Positions 10,740-23,910 of a DNA stretch of 64,000 nucleotides are shown in pieces (the stretch's first letter is position 1; the number at the start of each line of letters is the position of its first letter). The notes below the pieces were generated by a model. It did not search any database. It worked only from the letters and a program-made list of their open reading frames with translations, and had not been told where the DNA came from. This DNA comes from Protea cynaroides (Eukaryota > Streptophyta > Magnoliopsida > Proteales > Proteaceae): assembly GCA_028583415.1 (NCBI GenBank), contig CM053273.1:84720522-84784521 (forward strand). Direction: 5' to 3'. The position numbers were made by a program, and so were the translations under genes.

Positions 10740-13633
10740 TAACATCCATAAAGGATGATTATAGGATATACCCCAATTTACTCTAAAAAATTTTGGCCCC
10801 AAAGATTAAAAAAAACTAATAAAAAGGTCTATTGAGATATTAAATAAGAATTTTCTTTTTGACATCGATCCGGTGTCAAATCCATTGACATCGTGCATCG
10901 GTGTCCGTCAGATCAACATAAAATCCAAGATCCAAATATCAATAATACCCTCCTCTATTCGACGCTACCGTGATAGCTCAATCACGACTTGAATAGAAGG
11001 AACCGATATCAATAGGTCATTGATACCAGTGGTGTATCAATAAGACAGACCCAATAAATGATGAAACCCATGACTCTCTCTCTCTCTCTCCCTTCTTTTT
11101 GTTTTAGTTCGCTATCTAATTAAAGCCCATTCGGGCCCATTAAGGTTTTAATAAAAGTAACTAAAGCCCAATTATGTTTTAAATTTAAAAATAACCCATT
11201 ATGTACTCTAAAACTCCTCCTTCCCGAGATTCTCTTCAACCTCCCACCTCAAATTTTTATTTTTATTTATTTATTTATTTATTTTATAACCCGCATCATG
11301 CATCTGGGTCAGCCTGCTCTCAGCAACATGGATTTTGCCTAGTCTTGAAACCTTAAGTAAGGATGTAAACGGATCGAATTCGAATCCGATATACCATTAT
11401 TTGAATTCGAATCCTTTTACCAAACATCCATCCAAATTCGATCCAAAATCTACCGGATTTCTAAAAAAACAAATTCGAATTCAAGTTCAAATTTTAACCA
11501 GATTTCCAGTTAAAATCCGATTCGAATCCGATCTATAACAGACGGCCAGAAATCAGGTTAACTGGAGGGATTCAAGTCCTTGCTGAAACACATAATATTA
11601 TCCAGAAAGAATACACCATTTCAGCGGGGAATCAAACAATAACCAAAGGGATTCAAGTCCTTCCTGAAACTGTGGAAGCCAAAATTATAATGAAACCCTT
11701 ACAATGATGCATTAGAGTAGAATAGTACATACCAAAACAATCACAATAAAACAGTATAAAAACTAGAAAAACTAAATAAATAAATAAATAAATAAATATT
11801 TTTGGTATCAGCTTCAAACCCTAATTCGATGTTGACTGAAAGGAGAAAAAAAAACTTTAAAGTGGAATTTTAAGACTATCAACTCTCATGGAGATTTAGG
11901 GATTTCGATGTATCTAATGGAAAGGACAAAAGTTACATGTTGTACTAAGGGGATACAGATCATGTTCTTGCACAAGGGTTAGCTTTGGGAGTCCTAGAAT
12001 TCCTTGATGATAGAGGTGTCAATTTTAAGACAGAATTGTTTCATTAACCCGAAAACCAATCTCGATTGAACAGTTATCGGATATGTTTTGGGTTGAGGCA
12101 TGGCATATCCTACCGGCTTTGGACTAGTCTGGACGAGTCCAAAACAGGCCCAAAAAATCAGACCGATGATCTCAAATCTGATAATGCCCTGAACGAAACC
12201 AATTTTAACTTAATATTAAACCCTAGTTTCACTATTTCAGCCTTCTAGATGGATTTAATGAGTTTCCTACTGGGCTTTCAAATCGAAACGGCCCAATACC
12301 AAACCGATAAGTAAAGCCCAATAACAATCAAAAACCGACTGGTCCGTTAGTTAATGTGCACAGTGCGTCCCACCTATTCCAAACCTCTTAATAAACATGT
12401 TTCAATTAAGCCCTATAAAATCCGATACCGACCTGATCGGGCATTTGACACCCATAAGAGAGGAAGAGAACTACATGTGTGTGAAGTCTCTGCCTCCTCC
12501 CTACCTTCTTAATCATTTGTTCCCCTAGAATCCGTAAAGCTGCTAAACTGGTACGAGTTGTCCCATTTGGTGATTCACCTAATTATCCATAGGAAATAAC
12601 ATTTTTCGTTCTTACTTAAAATTATCCATAGTTATATCTATGGACACCATTAAGCAAATATAACTCTTATGTCCCAAAGGTGGCAACTCACCAATTCCCT
12701 CCACTTTATATATATCATCTCTTTCGTTTAACAATAGTGAACTCAAGATTCTCATGTGATCGAGTTCAACACATATGTATTACGAACACTCACACTTATG
12801 TTTGGAATCACCATTCCCGAAGACACAGTGCGACAACCAAACCAACAGAATGTCTAATTTTACGTCCGATGGTGAGAACTAATCTATAGGTTAAAATCTA
12901 AAGGCAACCAAGCCTATTATTATCATGTAAATTATTCAATATTAAACAATTTAATACATTTTGATGGACACACTTCCAATAGGTCTCCTACCCATTAAGT
13001 TTCAATCCAATCTAAATTGCCTGAGTGGCAAAACAAAATATTAAAAAAATCTAAGACTACCAAGAGGACCATGGGATATTAGCAAGATATGCATGAACAT
13101 ACATGGGTAGATATGTCAATTTTCTAAAATTTGGCTTATGACTTCCTCAAACCATTCCTTAGACATTAAACCATTAGAATTTCCACATCTGTCCATGTGT
13201 CATTTTTAGATGTTCAACTAACCTAGGTTGCTTAACTAGTGATTTTTTACTATAAATATATTAAATATATAATACCTAAAATATGATATATAAGAAGCTA
13301 TCTATAGTTTTAAATTATATTCAAAAAAGAGTATTGGGGTATAGTTTTTAGAGCAGATACCCCAATATCAGAATTGTATTTGATTACCCTATTAGGCCCA
13401 ATATCTATAATCTTAAATAAGCCTTACAAAATATTTCTTAGCCCATGATCGAGCCCATATACGATCGATGACAAAATTAAAAAGTTATGAAATATAAAAC
13501 CCATTGACCCAATGATCCATTTTAATATAATCACGTTATGAAATACAAAACTTTCTATTTAAAAGTATAAAATCTTTACTTTCCATTCCTTTCAATTCCC
13601 TCTGCAACCAAACAAAGTCAAAAGGAAAAGATT

Positions 13634-13664
<31 letters not shown>

Positions 13665-14099
13665 TTATCTGATCTAAATGTCTAGAATTACTTTTGCCAT
13701 CTACACGCCCATTAAATCTTAATTGCATCAAGACGAGTTGCAGAGAGATTAGAGACTTGATCAGGTCGCAAACGCGTGAACTCAAATCTGCTTCATTTCA
13801 CGATTCTGCTACGATTCTGCTAAAGAATGGAGAAGAAGACCCTTGACGGGTTGCATGTGTTGCATGTCTGATCCGGCCCACATTTGAGTGTGTTTGTTTT
13901 TCGGGTTTTGAAAGGGTTAAATAGAGTTGAATGGAGAGGAGCTGTTGGATAAAAAAAAAACATGTGGCAGGCAGCTAGGCCCTCTCTAGGCATTCTCTAG
14001 GCGATTGACCTCTGGAGAGGAGCCCGATCGTAGGAGTTAAAAGTGTAAGTTTGGTCCGCTGAGCCCGAACTCTCGCGCAAGCCCACCATGAGCTTGATC
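10740..14099. other. Gene-free stretch with decayed repeats
   Basis: No supportable gene. About 11350-11545 starts GGATGTAAACGGATCGAATT and is rich in ATTCGAATCCGAT words, as in hAT-like MITEs. 11565-11675 holds two copies of GGGATTCAAGTCCTT. A hAT-like element lies at 12011-12456 (separate entry). 13640-13665 is an A-rich run. The rest is AT-rich unique-looking sequence. Confidence 0.4.
12011..12456. mobile_element. hAT-like non-autonomous element
   Basis: The left end TAGAGGTGTCAATTTT and the right end read in reverse, TATGGGTGTCAAATGC, are inverted copies of the plant TAGGGGTGTCAA terminus. The block 12340-12420, with ACTGGTCCGTTAGTTAATGT and a GCCCATC-like word, recurs near 16.4, 20.5 and 29.2 kb, so these are one family. 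No matching 8-bp duplication was seen. There is no gene inside. Confidence 0.5.
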
Positions 14100-14104
14100 C
14101 TTTC

Positions 14105-15598
14105 TGTCACACCCCAATTCCGGCTGAACCAGAAGTGTGAGTGAACCGGTAATAAACCACGGTTCACACCAGGATCTCGAAAGACCGTGTCAACCAATCA
14201 TCCCTGAGCAAACCATCAAAAACCTAGTAATACTAGCAAATGAAAATAATATATCAATGAGCTGAACTAAATAATAAATTAAATAATTAATCCAGTTTAT
14301 TCCATCATCCATCGAATTTAAATAATATTTTATTACAAGCTTTAATTGAAAATAACCAAATCAAAGAGGAAAGACACGGAAGGAGCACTCGCATAGCGCA
14401 TCATGCTCGTCCCTCCACACTCGTGTCTCCGGGGCAGCCATCGCACCAGGGCTGGGGCGGTCACGAAGTCCTCCACCGTATACCCCGCATCCAAACGAAA
14501 AGAGATATATATATCGGGGTGAGCTAACAACACATTTCCAGAAGGCACAAGACCAATACAACATCCACATGCATGAGTTAACATTACACTTTGGGCCGGG
14601 TATAACTTGCAATTGTGCTATGGTAAGGCTTGGCGGCCACCGCACCTCCATGCACGAGTGTGAGCACACCCAATAGTGGGGCTCCTACCACACTACTCTG
14701 TTGTCCCACATCACTCACTCCGGTATAGAGATAGGACTCGAGTCCGGCGGGCGGGAAGAACCACAATCTCACGTCCTCCTCCCGATACCCCATACCGTAC
14801 CAATACCTAAACCCCTATTGGCAAGGGCTTGCAAGTGGGTTCCGTTTCTAACCGGGTCCTAGATGTCAATACAAGTAGGCTCCACCTAGTACNNNNNNNN
14901 NNNNNNNNNNNNNNNNNNNNNNNNNNNNNNNNNNNNNNNNNNNNNNNNNNNNNNNNNNNNNNNNNNNNNNNNNNNNNNNNNNNNNNNNNNNNNNNNNNNN
15001 NNNNNNNNNNNNNNNNNNNNNNNNNNNNNNNNNNNNNNNNNNNNNNNNNNNNNNNNNNNNNNNNNNNNNNNNNNNNNNNNNNNNNNNNNNNNNNNNNNNN
15101 NNNNNNNNNNNNNNNNNNNNNNNNNNNNNNNNNNNNNNNNNNNNNNNNNNNNNNNNNNNNNNNNNNNNNNNNNNNNNNNNNNNNNNNNNNNNNNNNNNNN
15201 NNNNNNNNNNNNNNNNNNNNNNNNNNNNNNNNNNNNNNNNNNNNNNNNNNNNNNNNNNNNNNNNNNNNNNNNNNNNNNNNNNNNNNNNNNNNNNNNNNNN
15301 NNNNNNNNNNNNNNNNNNNNNNNNNNNNNNNNNNNNNNNNNNNNNNNNNNNNNNNNNNNNNNNNNNNNNNNNNNNNNNNNNNNNNNNNNNNNTGCATCCG
15401 GTATGGTGAGACCGGTATGGTGAGACCGGTATGAACTTAGCCAATTTTACACATTTTTCGCACTGAAAATGATTGGTTCTTCACCCGGCTTCTTGCGCGG
15501 TCCCTTGCCCGGCTTCGCTTTCCGGTCCGGTTATGATTGGGGCACCTGCCATCGCATAAAACCATGGTTAAACCGGGTTTTAAAGCACGGTTCTTACA
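14105..15598 (+). mobile_element. Solo LTR, family A copy 3, with assembly gap
   Basis: It begins TGTCACACCCCAATTCCGG and ends ACGGTTCTTACA. A perfect 5-bp target duplication CTTTC lies at 14100-14104 and 15599-15603. It shares with the other copies the GCACCTCCATGCACGAGTGTG region and the CCTAAACCCCTATTGGCAAGG region. Because 500 N occupy 14893-15392, a longer or full-length element could be hidden. The visible left and right parts are nevertheless LTR start and LTR end, as in copies 1 and 2. Confidence 0.75.
14893..15392. other. Assembly gap (500 N)
   Basis: Exactly 500 undetermined bases, a round number that suggests a placeholder rather than a measured gap. The gap lies inside the third family A LTR, next to a GGTATGGTGAGACC tandem repeat, so a repeat probably caused it. 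Confidence 0.95.
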
Positions 15599-15659
15599 CT
15601 TTCCCTACAAAACTCCCTCGTGTAATTACTAATGAGTCAATCACCCATCCATTCTGATT

Positions 15660-15818
15660 CTAGATCTTTCGTGTGACTAGTCCCGTAGGTCTATACTGAT
15701 CTCATAACTGCATGAATCGGGTATGAGCGACTCCAAAAGCAGTAAGAGAAGTCGAACTCAAAACCTTCCACTTCTTAATGTGTGGATTCCTTACCAATTG
15801 AACTACCCTATTGGGGTT
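15660..15818 (-). mobile_element. tRNA-like SINE
   Basis: On the minus strand from 15818 the sequence has a tRNA-like head. There is an A-box-like TAGTTCAATTGG, a short arm CCACACATTAAGAAGTGG and a B-box-like GAGTTCGACTTC. A non-tRNA body follows, running toward the family A LTR at 15598. The arms are not a good functional tRNA. A tRNA-derived SINE is the best reading; its 3' end and target duplication were not resolved, and the LTR may have cut it. Confidence 0.4.
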
Positions 15819-16199
15819 AAAAGAATTTTTCTTTATTTCCATCGATTTAGACTGGGTTATCCATGCTTCAACCCAATCAAGATCGAACTAAGCTGAGCTG
15901 AACCCTACGTTGGTCTGGCCTGAATCAAAGGGATTTAGGATTGGGTTTTAAAAATCCCAACCAACCCAGCTCATTGCAGCCCATTAACCTCCCACAAAGT
16001 TGTTTCCATACTTTTTGTTGATAAAAGAAAATATTAGGCATGTATCCGTCTAAATGATTGGAGTGGATTCATGCAATTTTGGGACCAACCGGTAGCCCAG
16101 ACCAAGCTGGCCCGAATTAACTCAAAACCAACCCAAACTGAACTAATGATGGAAATGTTTTGAGTTAGCTTGTTATAATACTTATGTCTCGGTCAAGTC

Positions 16200-16522
16200 C
16201 GGGCTAGCCCGAAACTGAACTGTTAAGGCGGACCAATCAAGCCTGAATTAAACCAAATGACAGGGATATGGACAAACGATGGTCAACCCCTTTAGCACCA
16301 AAGTAAGATGGCATTTCTTACTGGGTTAGTAAATAGACCTAAAACTGAACCATCCGGCCTGTAGTTAGCCCGATAACAAACAGACACCGGACCGACTCAT
16401 TAGTTATGTGCACAGTACAGCCCATCTAGCTCAAAACTCTTAATGGACATATTTTGGTCAAGCTTTATAAAGCCCGACATCAATTTAACCTGGACCAAAA
16501 TCAACCCATTGACACCCTTACA
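16200..16522. mobile_element. hAT-like element, one end recognised
   Basis: The right end CCCATTGACACCCTTA is the inverse of the TAGGGGTGTCAA terminus. Before it stands the same family block (GACTCATTAGTTATGTGCAC.., GCCCATCTAGCTC, TTAATGGACATATTTTGG) found in the copies at 12.3 and 29.2 kb. The left end was not located, so the start is approximate. Confidence 0.4.
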
Positions 16523-16832
16523 TACTTATTTTTCAATTGATTTAATACCAAATATACCGATTTTAAGGAAAAAGATTCATGCAATGCTAAAATGGGAATC
16601 CTTTCCCATGCCCTCTTAAATAATGAGTCATGAAATCCACTATGCTCTTTCCTCTGAAAATTACAGGCCCTATTTAAAAAATACCATTATCTTTTTCTTA
16701 TTTTTAATTTTTTTTTCCCTCCCTTTTGTCCGTGACTCAATGCCAAGAATGAAGACTTCAATAAATAAAGATCTTACTGGAAAAACTTTAAAAAAAAATA
16801 GGAGAGAGGTTCAATTTCTTATTAGTTATAGT

Positions 16833-17105
16833 TCCCCAAGTGGGGTATAGAAATCGTCTCCTGCTTGGGTTTGGGCGGGAGACTGGATGGTCCGGATGGA
16901 TGGCCGTCATGTGGCACTCGGAGGGATCCGAGCCCTCCATCCAAGCCGACCATCCAATCGACAAACTGAGCCGACTGGGGGGTCGGCTCGGATGGAGGAC
17001 TCGGATCCCTTCGACTGCCACATGTCGGCCATCCATCCGAACCACCCAGTCTCCCGCCCAAACCTAAGGGTTTGGGCGGGAGACGATGTGGATCCCAAGT
17101 GGGGA
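16833..17105. mobile_element. Foldback MITE (273 bp)
   Basis: The left arm TCCCCAAGTGGGG..ATCGTCTCC and GGTTTGGGCGGGAGAC is mirrored by GTCTCCCGCCCAAACC and GGAGACGATGTGGATCCC ending AAGTGGGGA. The inner arms (GGATGGATGGCCGTCATGTG / CACATGTCGGCCATCCATCC) continue the palindrome almost to the centre. There is no coding capacity and no clear target duplication. Confidence 0.75.
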
Positions 17106-19270
17106 GACTTTATGTAGACGTGAAACCAAGCATTAAGATTTACCATTTTTAAGAAGGAAATAAAAAAAGGATCAAAGACTTTATTAAACAATTAATTAAC
17201 ATGGATAAAATATTATTTAAAGGTTAGAGAAGAAAAGGAATGTGTTAAGGTTGACAGATCTTGAAACATTTATCAGAAATGAGTTTAAACATCAAATTCA
17301 AAAAATTTTAAACTCATTTCATTGAAACCATCTGAATTCATCTTCTCCACAGGCCTCTTCACTTGAAGGTATCTCCACCACAGGTGGTGAAAGCATGGAA
17401 GAAGAGGAAGGTGGCAAAATAAAAAATTATAATTGGAAAGTCATCTTCACAAGTATGGTGACAACAATATATAGACAAATGAGTTCACAATTTTTTGACT
17501 TTGGTGTTTAAGCTCCTTTTGATAGAATATTTCAAGATCTTTCAATCTTAATACATTCCTTTTCCACTCTAGAGCCTTTAAATCGTCCAATCGCCAAGTG
17601 TCATCATTCGAACAAGCGGCAGGAGTACCTCGACTGGAGAGGAACCCGATCCCAATTTATGTGGTGGGGATAGAAATCCTCTCATGTCCTTTATGCTGGC
17701 ACGAGGGAATTCAGTGACTGTAATTTACTATGTGTACATATTAATATATTGGTATACGCGCACAGTGGATGATAACCACTAGATTTCATCATCCTAGCAT
17801 GAGGGGCATAAAATGATTTAAATCCATGCGATGAAGGTCAATTGAGTCAAATCTTCGGATAAACAATTGTCACTTCCACTGATTCCTATCCATCATCTTT
17901 ACATGGTTTGGAAGAAAATTATAACACATCTACTTCCACATGGGAAAGCAATGAGTGATCCAACATATTGAATGGGTTGGACCCATGATGAGGTCTGTAG
18001 GCTTATGATGGGAGGGATTTGTGTTCCATAGTTAGGAATGGGAAGGTTCAGTTGGATCTAATGTTGGTGTCGTCCGTTTTGATTTCGGTTCTATGCACTC
18101 AAGCCCGATTATTGTTCAATAACAAAGTTTTGGTTTTGTCTTGGTTCAATTTTGTCTTTTTATCAGGTTAACTTAATGGGCTCTTAATGAATTCTATTGA
18201 ATTATTATCGAGCTGATTAAAGAAAAAGCTGACTTAATGAACTTTTATTGATCCATTGTAGTTCGGTTTCAATATTGGCTTAGGGCTATTGGGTCAATTT
18301 AATTCCAGTTAATCAATCGGTCTAAACCATTTTTGATTTTTCATCAAATTCTAAAAACACAATCCAATTACTATCCGATAACATTTGGTTTCGATTCTCG
18401 ATTTTATTATAATTTTGACACTCCAAATTTAGTCCCACATTGATCAAATAGTATGTAAGCACTAATGTCTTTGGATTGAATTAGGAAAAGTCCTCCAAAA
18501 ATAGTGAATGTTTTGGGTTGAATTATTAGGAAGAATTTGGTGGGGTCCATTTTGCTTTAATCCAATCAACAACGACTTGTCATCTTGTGCATAAATTAAG
18601 GGAAAGGAGTTGGTGGAACCCGTAAATTAAGCTACTTTCTTGTTCCCTTACAATCTTATCTCTTTTTTTTGTATTCTTATTCTATAATTATCTCCAGCTG
18701 TGGTGTTGCAAATATTGGGGCCTTACACAATCTGCGGAAATCCAGAGCTTTGTTTCCGCTTTCTTTTCATTAGGAATCTCATGCACAAGCGTAAAGCATA
18801 TCTTCTAAATCTAATTTGTTCGCTCTGATTGGCCATCCGTCTGAGAATGAAAAATTGTATTGAATTTCAATTTGGCATCCACTAGGCACCATAAACCTTT
18901 CGGAATAAAACTTTCCAATACTATTCTTTGTTGTAAACCATGCAGACTAACGCAATCTGAGAAAATCCAGAGCGTTCTCTTTCACTAGGAATCCCATGCA
19001 CCTAGGCAACCGGGGGCAGAGGAGCAGTGGTAGATCCCACGGCATTTAAGAGACCTCTTCTAATCATAATGTTTTTTTTTTCTATTTTTTCTAATGTTTT
19101 TGAAAATATAAATATAATGAGAAAAGAGAAAATCTACTTGTAACATTTTATATGAATTTCTTTTTACTGTTTATTTTTTGCGGAAAAAATTTTATGTCAA
19201 AATAAACGAAACTTAAAAGAAAACACGGTGTCAGTGTGTATAACCCTCTCATGATCTCTCCTCCTCCCTC
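17106..19270. other. Gene-free stretch
   Basis: No supportable gene. About 17740-17765 holds the word ATATTGGTATACGCGCAC, seen in variant form near 26.03, 35.87 and 38.68 kb; it probably marks a small dispersed repeat. Two related blocks near 18730-18790 and 18950-19005 share 'AATCTG(A/C)GGAAA(A)TCCAGAGC' and 'TAGGAATCYCATGCAC'. Confidence 0.35.
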
Positions 19271-19277
19271 TAACTAA

Positions 19278-20600
19278 GGATGTCAACGGATTGGTTCGGT
19301 TTGGCCAAATTAGTGTTGGGTTTTATAGGACTTGATCGAAATATGTCCATTAGGAGTAGGGGTGTCAATCTTGGGACCGCACTATGTCCCCCAAGATGAG
19401 CTGAACGGTTAAAAACCACACCGAGCCGGACTGTTTAATCAACTTGTCGATCTTAGGACCGGACCTATTAATAATAAGTCATTCACGATGCAGGGGTGCA
19501 ATCCGATGGTCACCCGACCAAACCGACCGATTAAGCCTGAATTGGTATACACCGACTAAACTAAAGACCGATTAAATATCGATATAAGCTTCTTTTTTTA
19601 TTTTTCTGACCTACTTTTCCCACCCATTTTTTCCTCCCATTTTTTAACTTTTTACTTTGTGTTTATCTTACTCTTTTTTCTCTCTCTTGAAGTTCAGCCG
19701 ATGTAGGTTTTAACTAGAAATATCACTGGAGGGCCGAAGGCAATACTTTGATATCCTTGTTATCTTTTCCGAAATTGGGAAAAAGTGGTCTATTTCTTGG
19801 ATCCACCAACTATAGTTTGATTACAACAGTTTTTGTGGAGATGGATATTGATTATTAATATTTGTAGTGATGAAATTTATTGATACTCACTTTTTCCATC
19901 ATTCTTATCTCCTAAACAAACAATGTTTTTAATTCATTTCCCCTTTTTATCTATAAGTGATGAATGAAATATAACCAACTTAACAATAATTCAACGACAA
20001 TCTACATGTTTCAGGGATGACTAGCCATTGTAGAAGAAGATTGGAGACTAGAACATATCGAGATAGATTGTGGTTTAAGTCTGAGTGACAGTCGAACAAT
20101 CTAATTTGAGGTGAACAGTCACCAGTGTACCATTTTGCTGGTGACCATGAAATTTGAAATTTAAGTTATGATCAATGGGTTGGATCTACAACAAAATAGA
20201 CCAATTATGATTGAGCATAAAACCGAATAGCATAACCAAATATAAGACCGAATAAGATAATCGATTATGGATGTTAATAAATCGATTAAATCGATTAACA
20301 TAAGACTGATTAGGGACCCAGACTGATCAGATCGAATTTAAACCAATCAATGTCTCGTAAATCAAGACTGATTAAATAAACATGTCGATCACGGTACAAA
20401 GTGTTAAATTGGTGCGGACCAGTCAGGCCTGACCGAGACCGACTGATTGACATCCCCAATTAGGAGGTTCAGGCTGGATGGGTTGCACTGTGCATATTAA
20501 CTAACGGACTGGTCCAGTATCGATTTGTTATCGAGTTGGGCTTACCAGACTAACTTCAAGCTGATTTGGTTTCGGGTTCATTTACTGGCCAGATAAAGGA
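19278..20600. mobile_element. hAT-like element (outer), interrupted by a relative
   Basis: The sequence left of 19349 starts GGATGTCAACGGATTGGTTCGG. To the right of 20466 it continues with the family block GGGTTGCACTGTGCATATTAACTAACGGACTGG, in the orientation opposite to the 12.3-kb copy. The two flanks join across the inner element's 8-bp duplication, so the inner copy inserted into an older relative. The right limit is approximate. Confidence 0.5.
19357..20458. mobile_element. hAT-like element (inner, 1102 bp)
   Basis: The ends are inverted: TAGGGGTGTCAATC on the left and, in reverse, TGGGGATGTCAATC on the right. A perfect 8-bp target duplication ATTAGGAG lies at 19349-19356 and 20459-20466, diagnostic of hAT transposition. 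The interior has no transposase that I can recognise, so it is non-autonomous. Confidence 0.85.
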
Positions 20601-20699
20601 TGTCATCTTACTTTGGTGCTGATGGGGTTGACCATTATATGTCTAAATCTCTGATATTCAATTTAATTCGGACTACAATGAATTCGGGCTTAGTGGGTC

Positions 20700-23100
20700 C
20701 ACCTTAACGGTTCGATTTGTTAGTCATCTTTTCTATTAAGTTTGGAGTTTTTGGTCCAATTACAATAGTAGTCAAGTTGGTCATCTCCTCAAAAGTGGAC
20801 AGACACAATTGTATGAGAGTATCTATGGATTCTCTAATACACTTTACAGTTATTTGTTTTCTTCTCTTTATATGGATATAATTTTTATACATGGTTGTGT
20901 ACAATTATCTTCATGTATATAAAGAAAAACAGATTTGGTATTACACATCATTCTCCTTTCTCTATCCAACGATTGAAGCCATTGGCATGTACGTGCATGG
21001 CCGGGCACAATATCTTTTGCCTTCTAATAATCATCTTTCCCTCCTTCTCCGACCTTCTTACACAAAACCCGATCATACCAACCAACAAGAGTGCGGCATA
21101 TCGAGTCGTACAAAATGTCAAATCAATGGGGGCTGTTGCATCCGGATTCCATGCGGAGGTCTTCGTTGCTGATTGGGCTTGCAAAGGGGAAGGCAGACCT
21201 ATAGCTCCGAGATCACTCCGATCCATAAATCTGGAATCTTGAGCACAAATAATGATGTCTGATGAATTATCAGATATATTTTAGTTAAATGGGGTAAGAG
21301 AGAGATTTTAATTCTGAAGTATGAGATTTTAATTTTAAGATGTCAGAGTCAAAAGTGAAAAATAGACAAAAACATTAAATGTGATGTGAAAGAAACCTAG
21401 TATTTCAAATCTATTTATAGTGTATAATGTTTGGTGGGTCCTGGGCGCCTTCCAAAGGGATGCTTTTGCCCATCTTAAGCATGAAATAACGGAAGTGTCC
21501 CTTGATTTCGTAGATACTACTGACGATAATAATGAAATCTAGGTAAAACCATCTCATTGGTCATCTAATAATTATGTCCAACAGGGGTAAAGTTACCTTT
21601 TTGGACGAAGCGTGTCAAGGACACATCCACCACCTCCCGCTTAAGTCAGAGATAAATCATATATAAGCCACTTCACCTACTGCTAGAAATAGATTTCAAC
21701 CCTCCAAGATCAACAGGCTGATTACTTTGCATTTTTTTTTATGCATGTTATTATTGTCTACTGCTCTCATTTCCCTTACATCGGGTCAGACTTTCTAAAG
21801 CATTGACCCGACCTCCTGCTTGCTGCTTGGAATCCTAACTTAAACATCAAAACGGTCCCAAGCACAAAAACTCAACCTCCTTTGCCTGTCTCCTTGTCTT
21901 CTATAAGTAAATCAAACTCCAAGAGATCTTTGTAGGGATCCTAACTGCAACACCAACCAAATGATGCCACTCCATATATATAAAGTATTAAATATGTATG
22001 GTATGTTCTCTTTTTCTTTTAAATTTGTAATATAAAGATCTATGGAGACATTGTAAGGGTCAATGAGAAATGATACTTTTTGAAAAGATATGAGTACTAC
22101 TAATTTTAGGACTATCGTATACCTATTTTCTATTTCTTTCTTATTTTCTGTCATTGTCATAAAAAGGAATTTTGTTTCCCTTCCATGAGTCCCACTTGTT
22201 TTTTTTCCTTCCTTCTTCAAGTGCATCTGTGGAAATATTGATACATATTAATTTAAGGAAGAAGATTCCCCACGCCTCAATATGGGGAATCTCTTAAGTC
22301 ACACGAAATTGACGCGAGGAACGGTGTCATTCACATGGGACTCAAATGGTTTAAGGGTGGAATGAGGAAAAAAATAATATATATATATATATATATAGGA
22401 AGTAATGATTGATAAACAAATATTATACTTGCACTATAGTTCACAGAACTTTCCTCCATATTTATTTAGCAAAATGTTGACTTTTTAAACATCTGTAATA
22501 GCTTTAATTTTGTCATGTGATAAATTAAATTCCCATTTTAAACTTGCAAATAGGTTGACCGCAGATCATGTGGCCACAAGATTACATGGAAACAAAAATA
22601 GACCAATGCAGCCAAGCTTGGTACAAGGTCATGATCCAAACCAGATAACTCTGCTAGCTAAAACCCCTCCAATTTGTCAACATCTCACATAGCATTCCCA
22701 CCAAAGAATTTGAAGCAGATATTTTTATCTCTTGTTCTAATGGCAGGGGCTTCAAATAATCACATTCTGGCAAATTGAATTTTGGAGATTTCTTCATTAG
22801 AATAGTAGAAGTTCTAAATAATGGCTCTGCCATGGAAGCAATCCATTTGAGTGAACTACGTGTAAAATTCTGTGTTATTTATTTTTATTTTTTTTCTCTT
22901 TTGCTATCGTTATTCTACTGCATTGTCAATTCTTAATAATAAATACCACAGATTTTGAAAGCAAACCCTTCCATTGCAAGGTAGGGAAAAGCAGCACTGG
23001 TATGCTAAAGTTTGGGGATCACAATATTGAATCCCATATAGAAAGTGCCAGATTTGGTTCTATTGAATTTGCAGCTCTCTGGTGATATCTGGGGCACCCA
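20700..23100. other. Gene-free stretch
   Basis: No gene I can support. Overlapping short frames at 20891-21242 (both strands) match no family I know and lack clear splice context. A (TA)n run is at about 22376-22397. Confidence 0.35.
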
Positions 23101-23111
23101 TTTCATTCAAA

Positions 23112-23270
23112 ACAACAAACAATACCATAAAGCTTAAATTGACTATACCCTCTATATAAGGAATCACAGCAATTGAAACCTGTTACAACAAACAATACCA
23201 TAAAGCTTAAATTGACTATACCCTCTATATAAGGAATCACAGCAATTGAAACCTGTTACAACAAACATCA
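23112..23270. repeat. 73-bp tandem duplication
   Basis: A unit including CATAAAGCTTAAATTGAC and CTATATAAGGAATCACAGC occurs twice head to tail with a 73-base period and no visible difference, so the duplication is young or the assembly doubled it. It lies downstream of the DUF7054 gene. Confidence 0.9.
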
Positions 23271-23910
23271 AGAAACAGGAAGAAATAAAATGATTCACAC
23301 AAAGATAACACAGATTTTACATTGTTCACAAATCAAATGCGATGTGCTACATCCAGAGGAGAAGATGAAAATGAGTCACTATCTAAAATGAGATTATACA
23401 ATGGAGATCTCTAATCCTATCTCGAAAACCCATTTCTAACTCGTCTTTGCTATCAGAAAGGATTAATCTTCAAAGCGAGTACAAGAGTTCGAGACACAAA
23501 ACAAAACAAAACAAAACCAAACCAGAGCCTATACCTAAGGCAAGATAGGTCAATTTCATGAAAGAGAAATACCCATTTGAAAATTAACCTTATTCAATCA
23601 AAAGAAAGCAAGCAAGCACAGAAGGGAATGTGTTGAAATTTGTAAAACAAAAGGATCCATAGCACTGAAGTTGATTCTGAAGCTCACCCAAACTCAAGCA
23701 GAAGCTTGGCAGGAGCACACCATATTATTAATGGAGAACAATGAAACCCAACTGCTACAATAAAAAAAAATACAACTAAAAAAAGCGTTCCATAATCGCG
23801 ATTTCAAGTAAACTAAAAGCAAACATGAAATTTAAATGATCAAAGAAGAGACTTTTGAGAACATCTTCCCTCTTCGTTATTCCTTCATCGAAGATTCCAA
23901 GATTTTGGCT

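Noticed and set aside
14807..15444. Frames of ~190-200 residues on both strands
   Set aside because: They consist almost wholly of undetermined bases in the 500-N gap.
20891..21242. Small Cys-containing frames that could be a secreted peptide
   Set aside because: Three overlapping frames on both strands, no signal peptide followed by a conserved Cys pattern, no match to a family I know.
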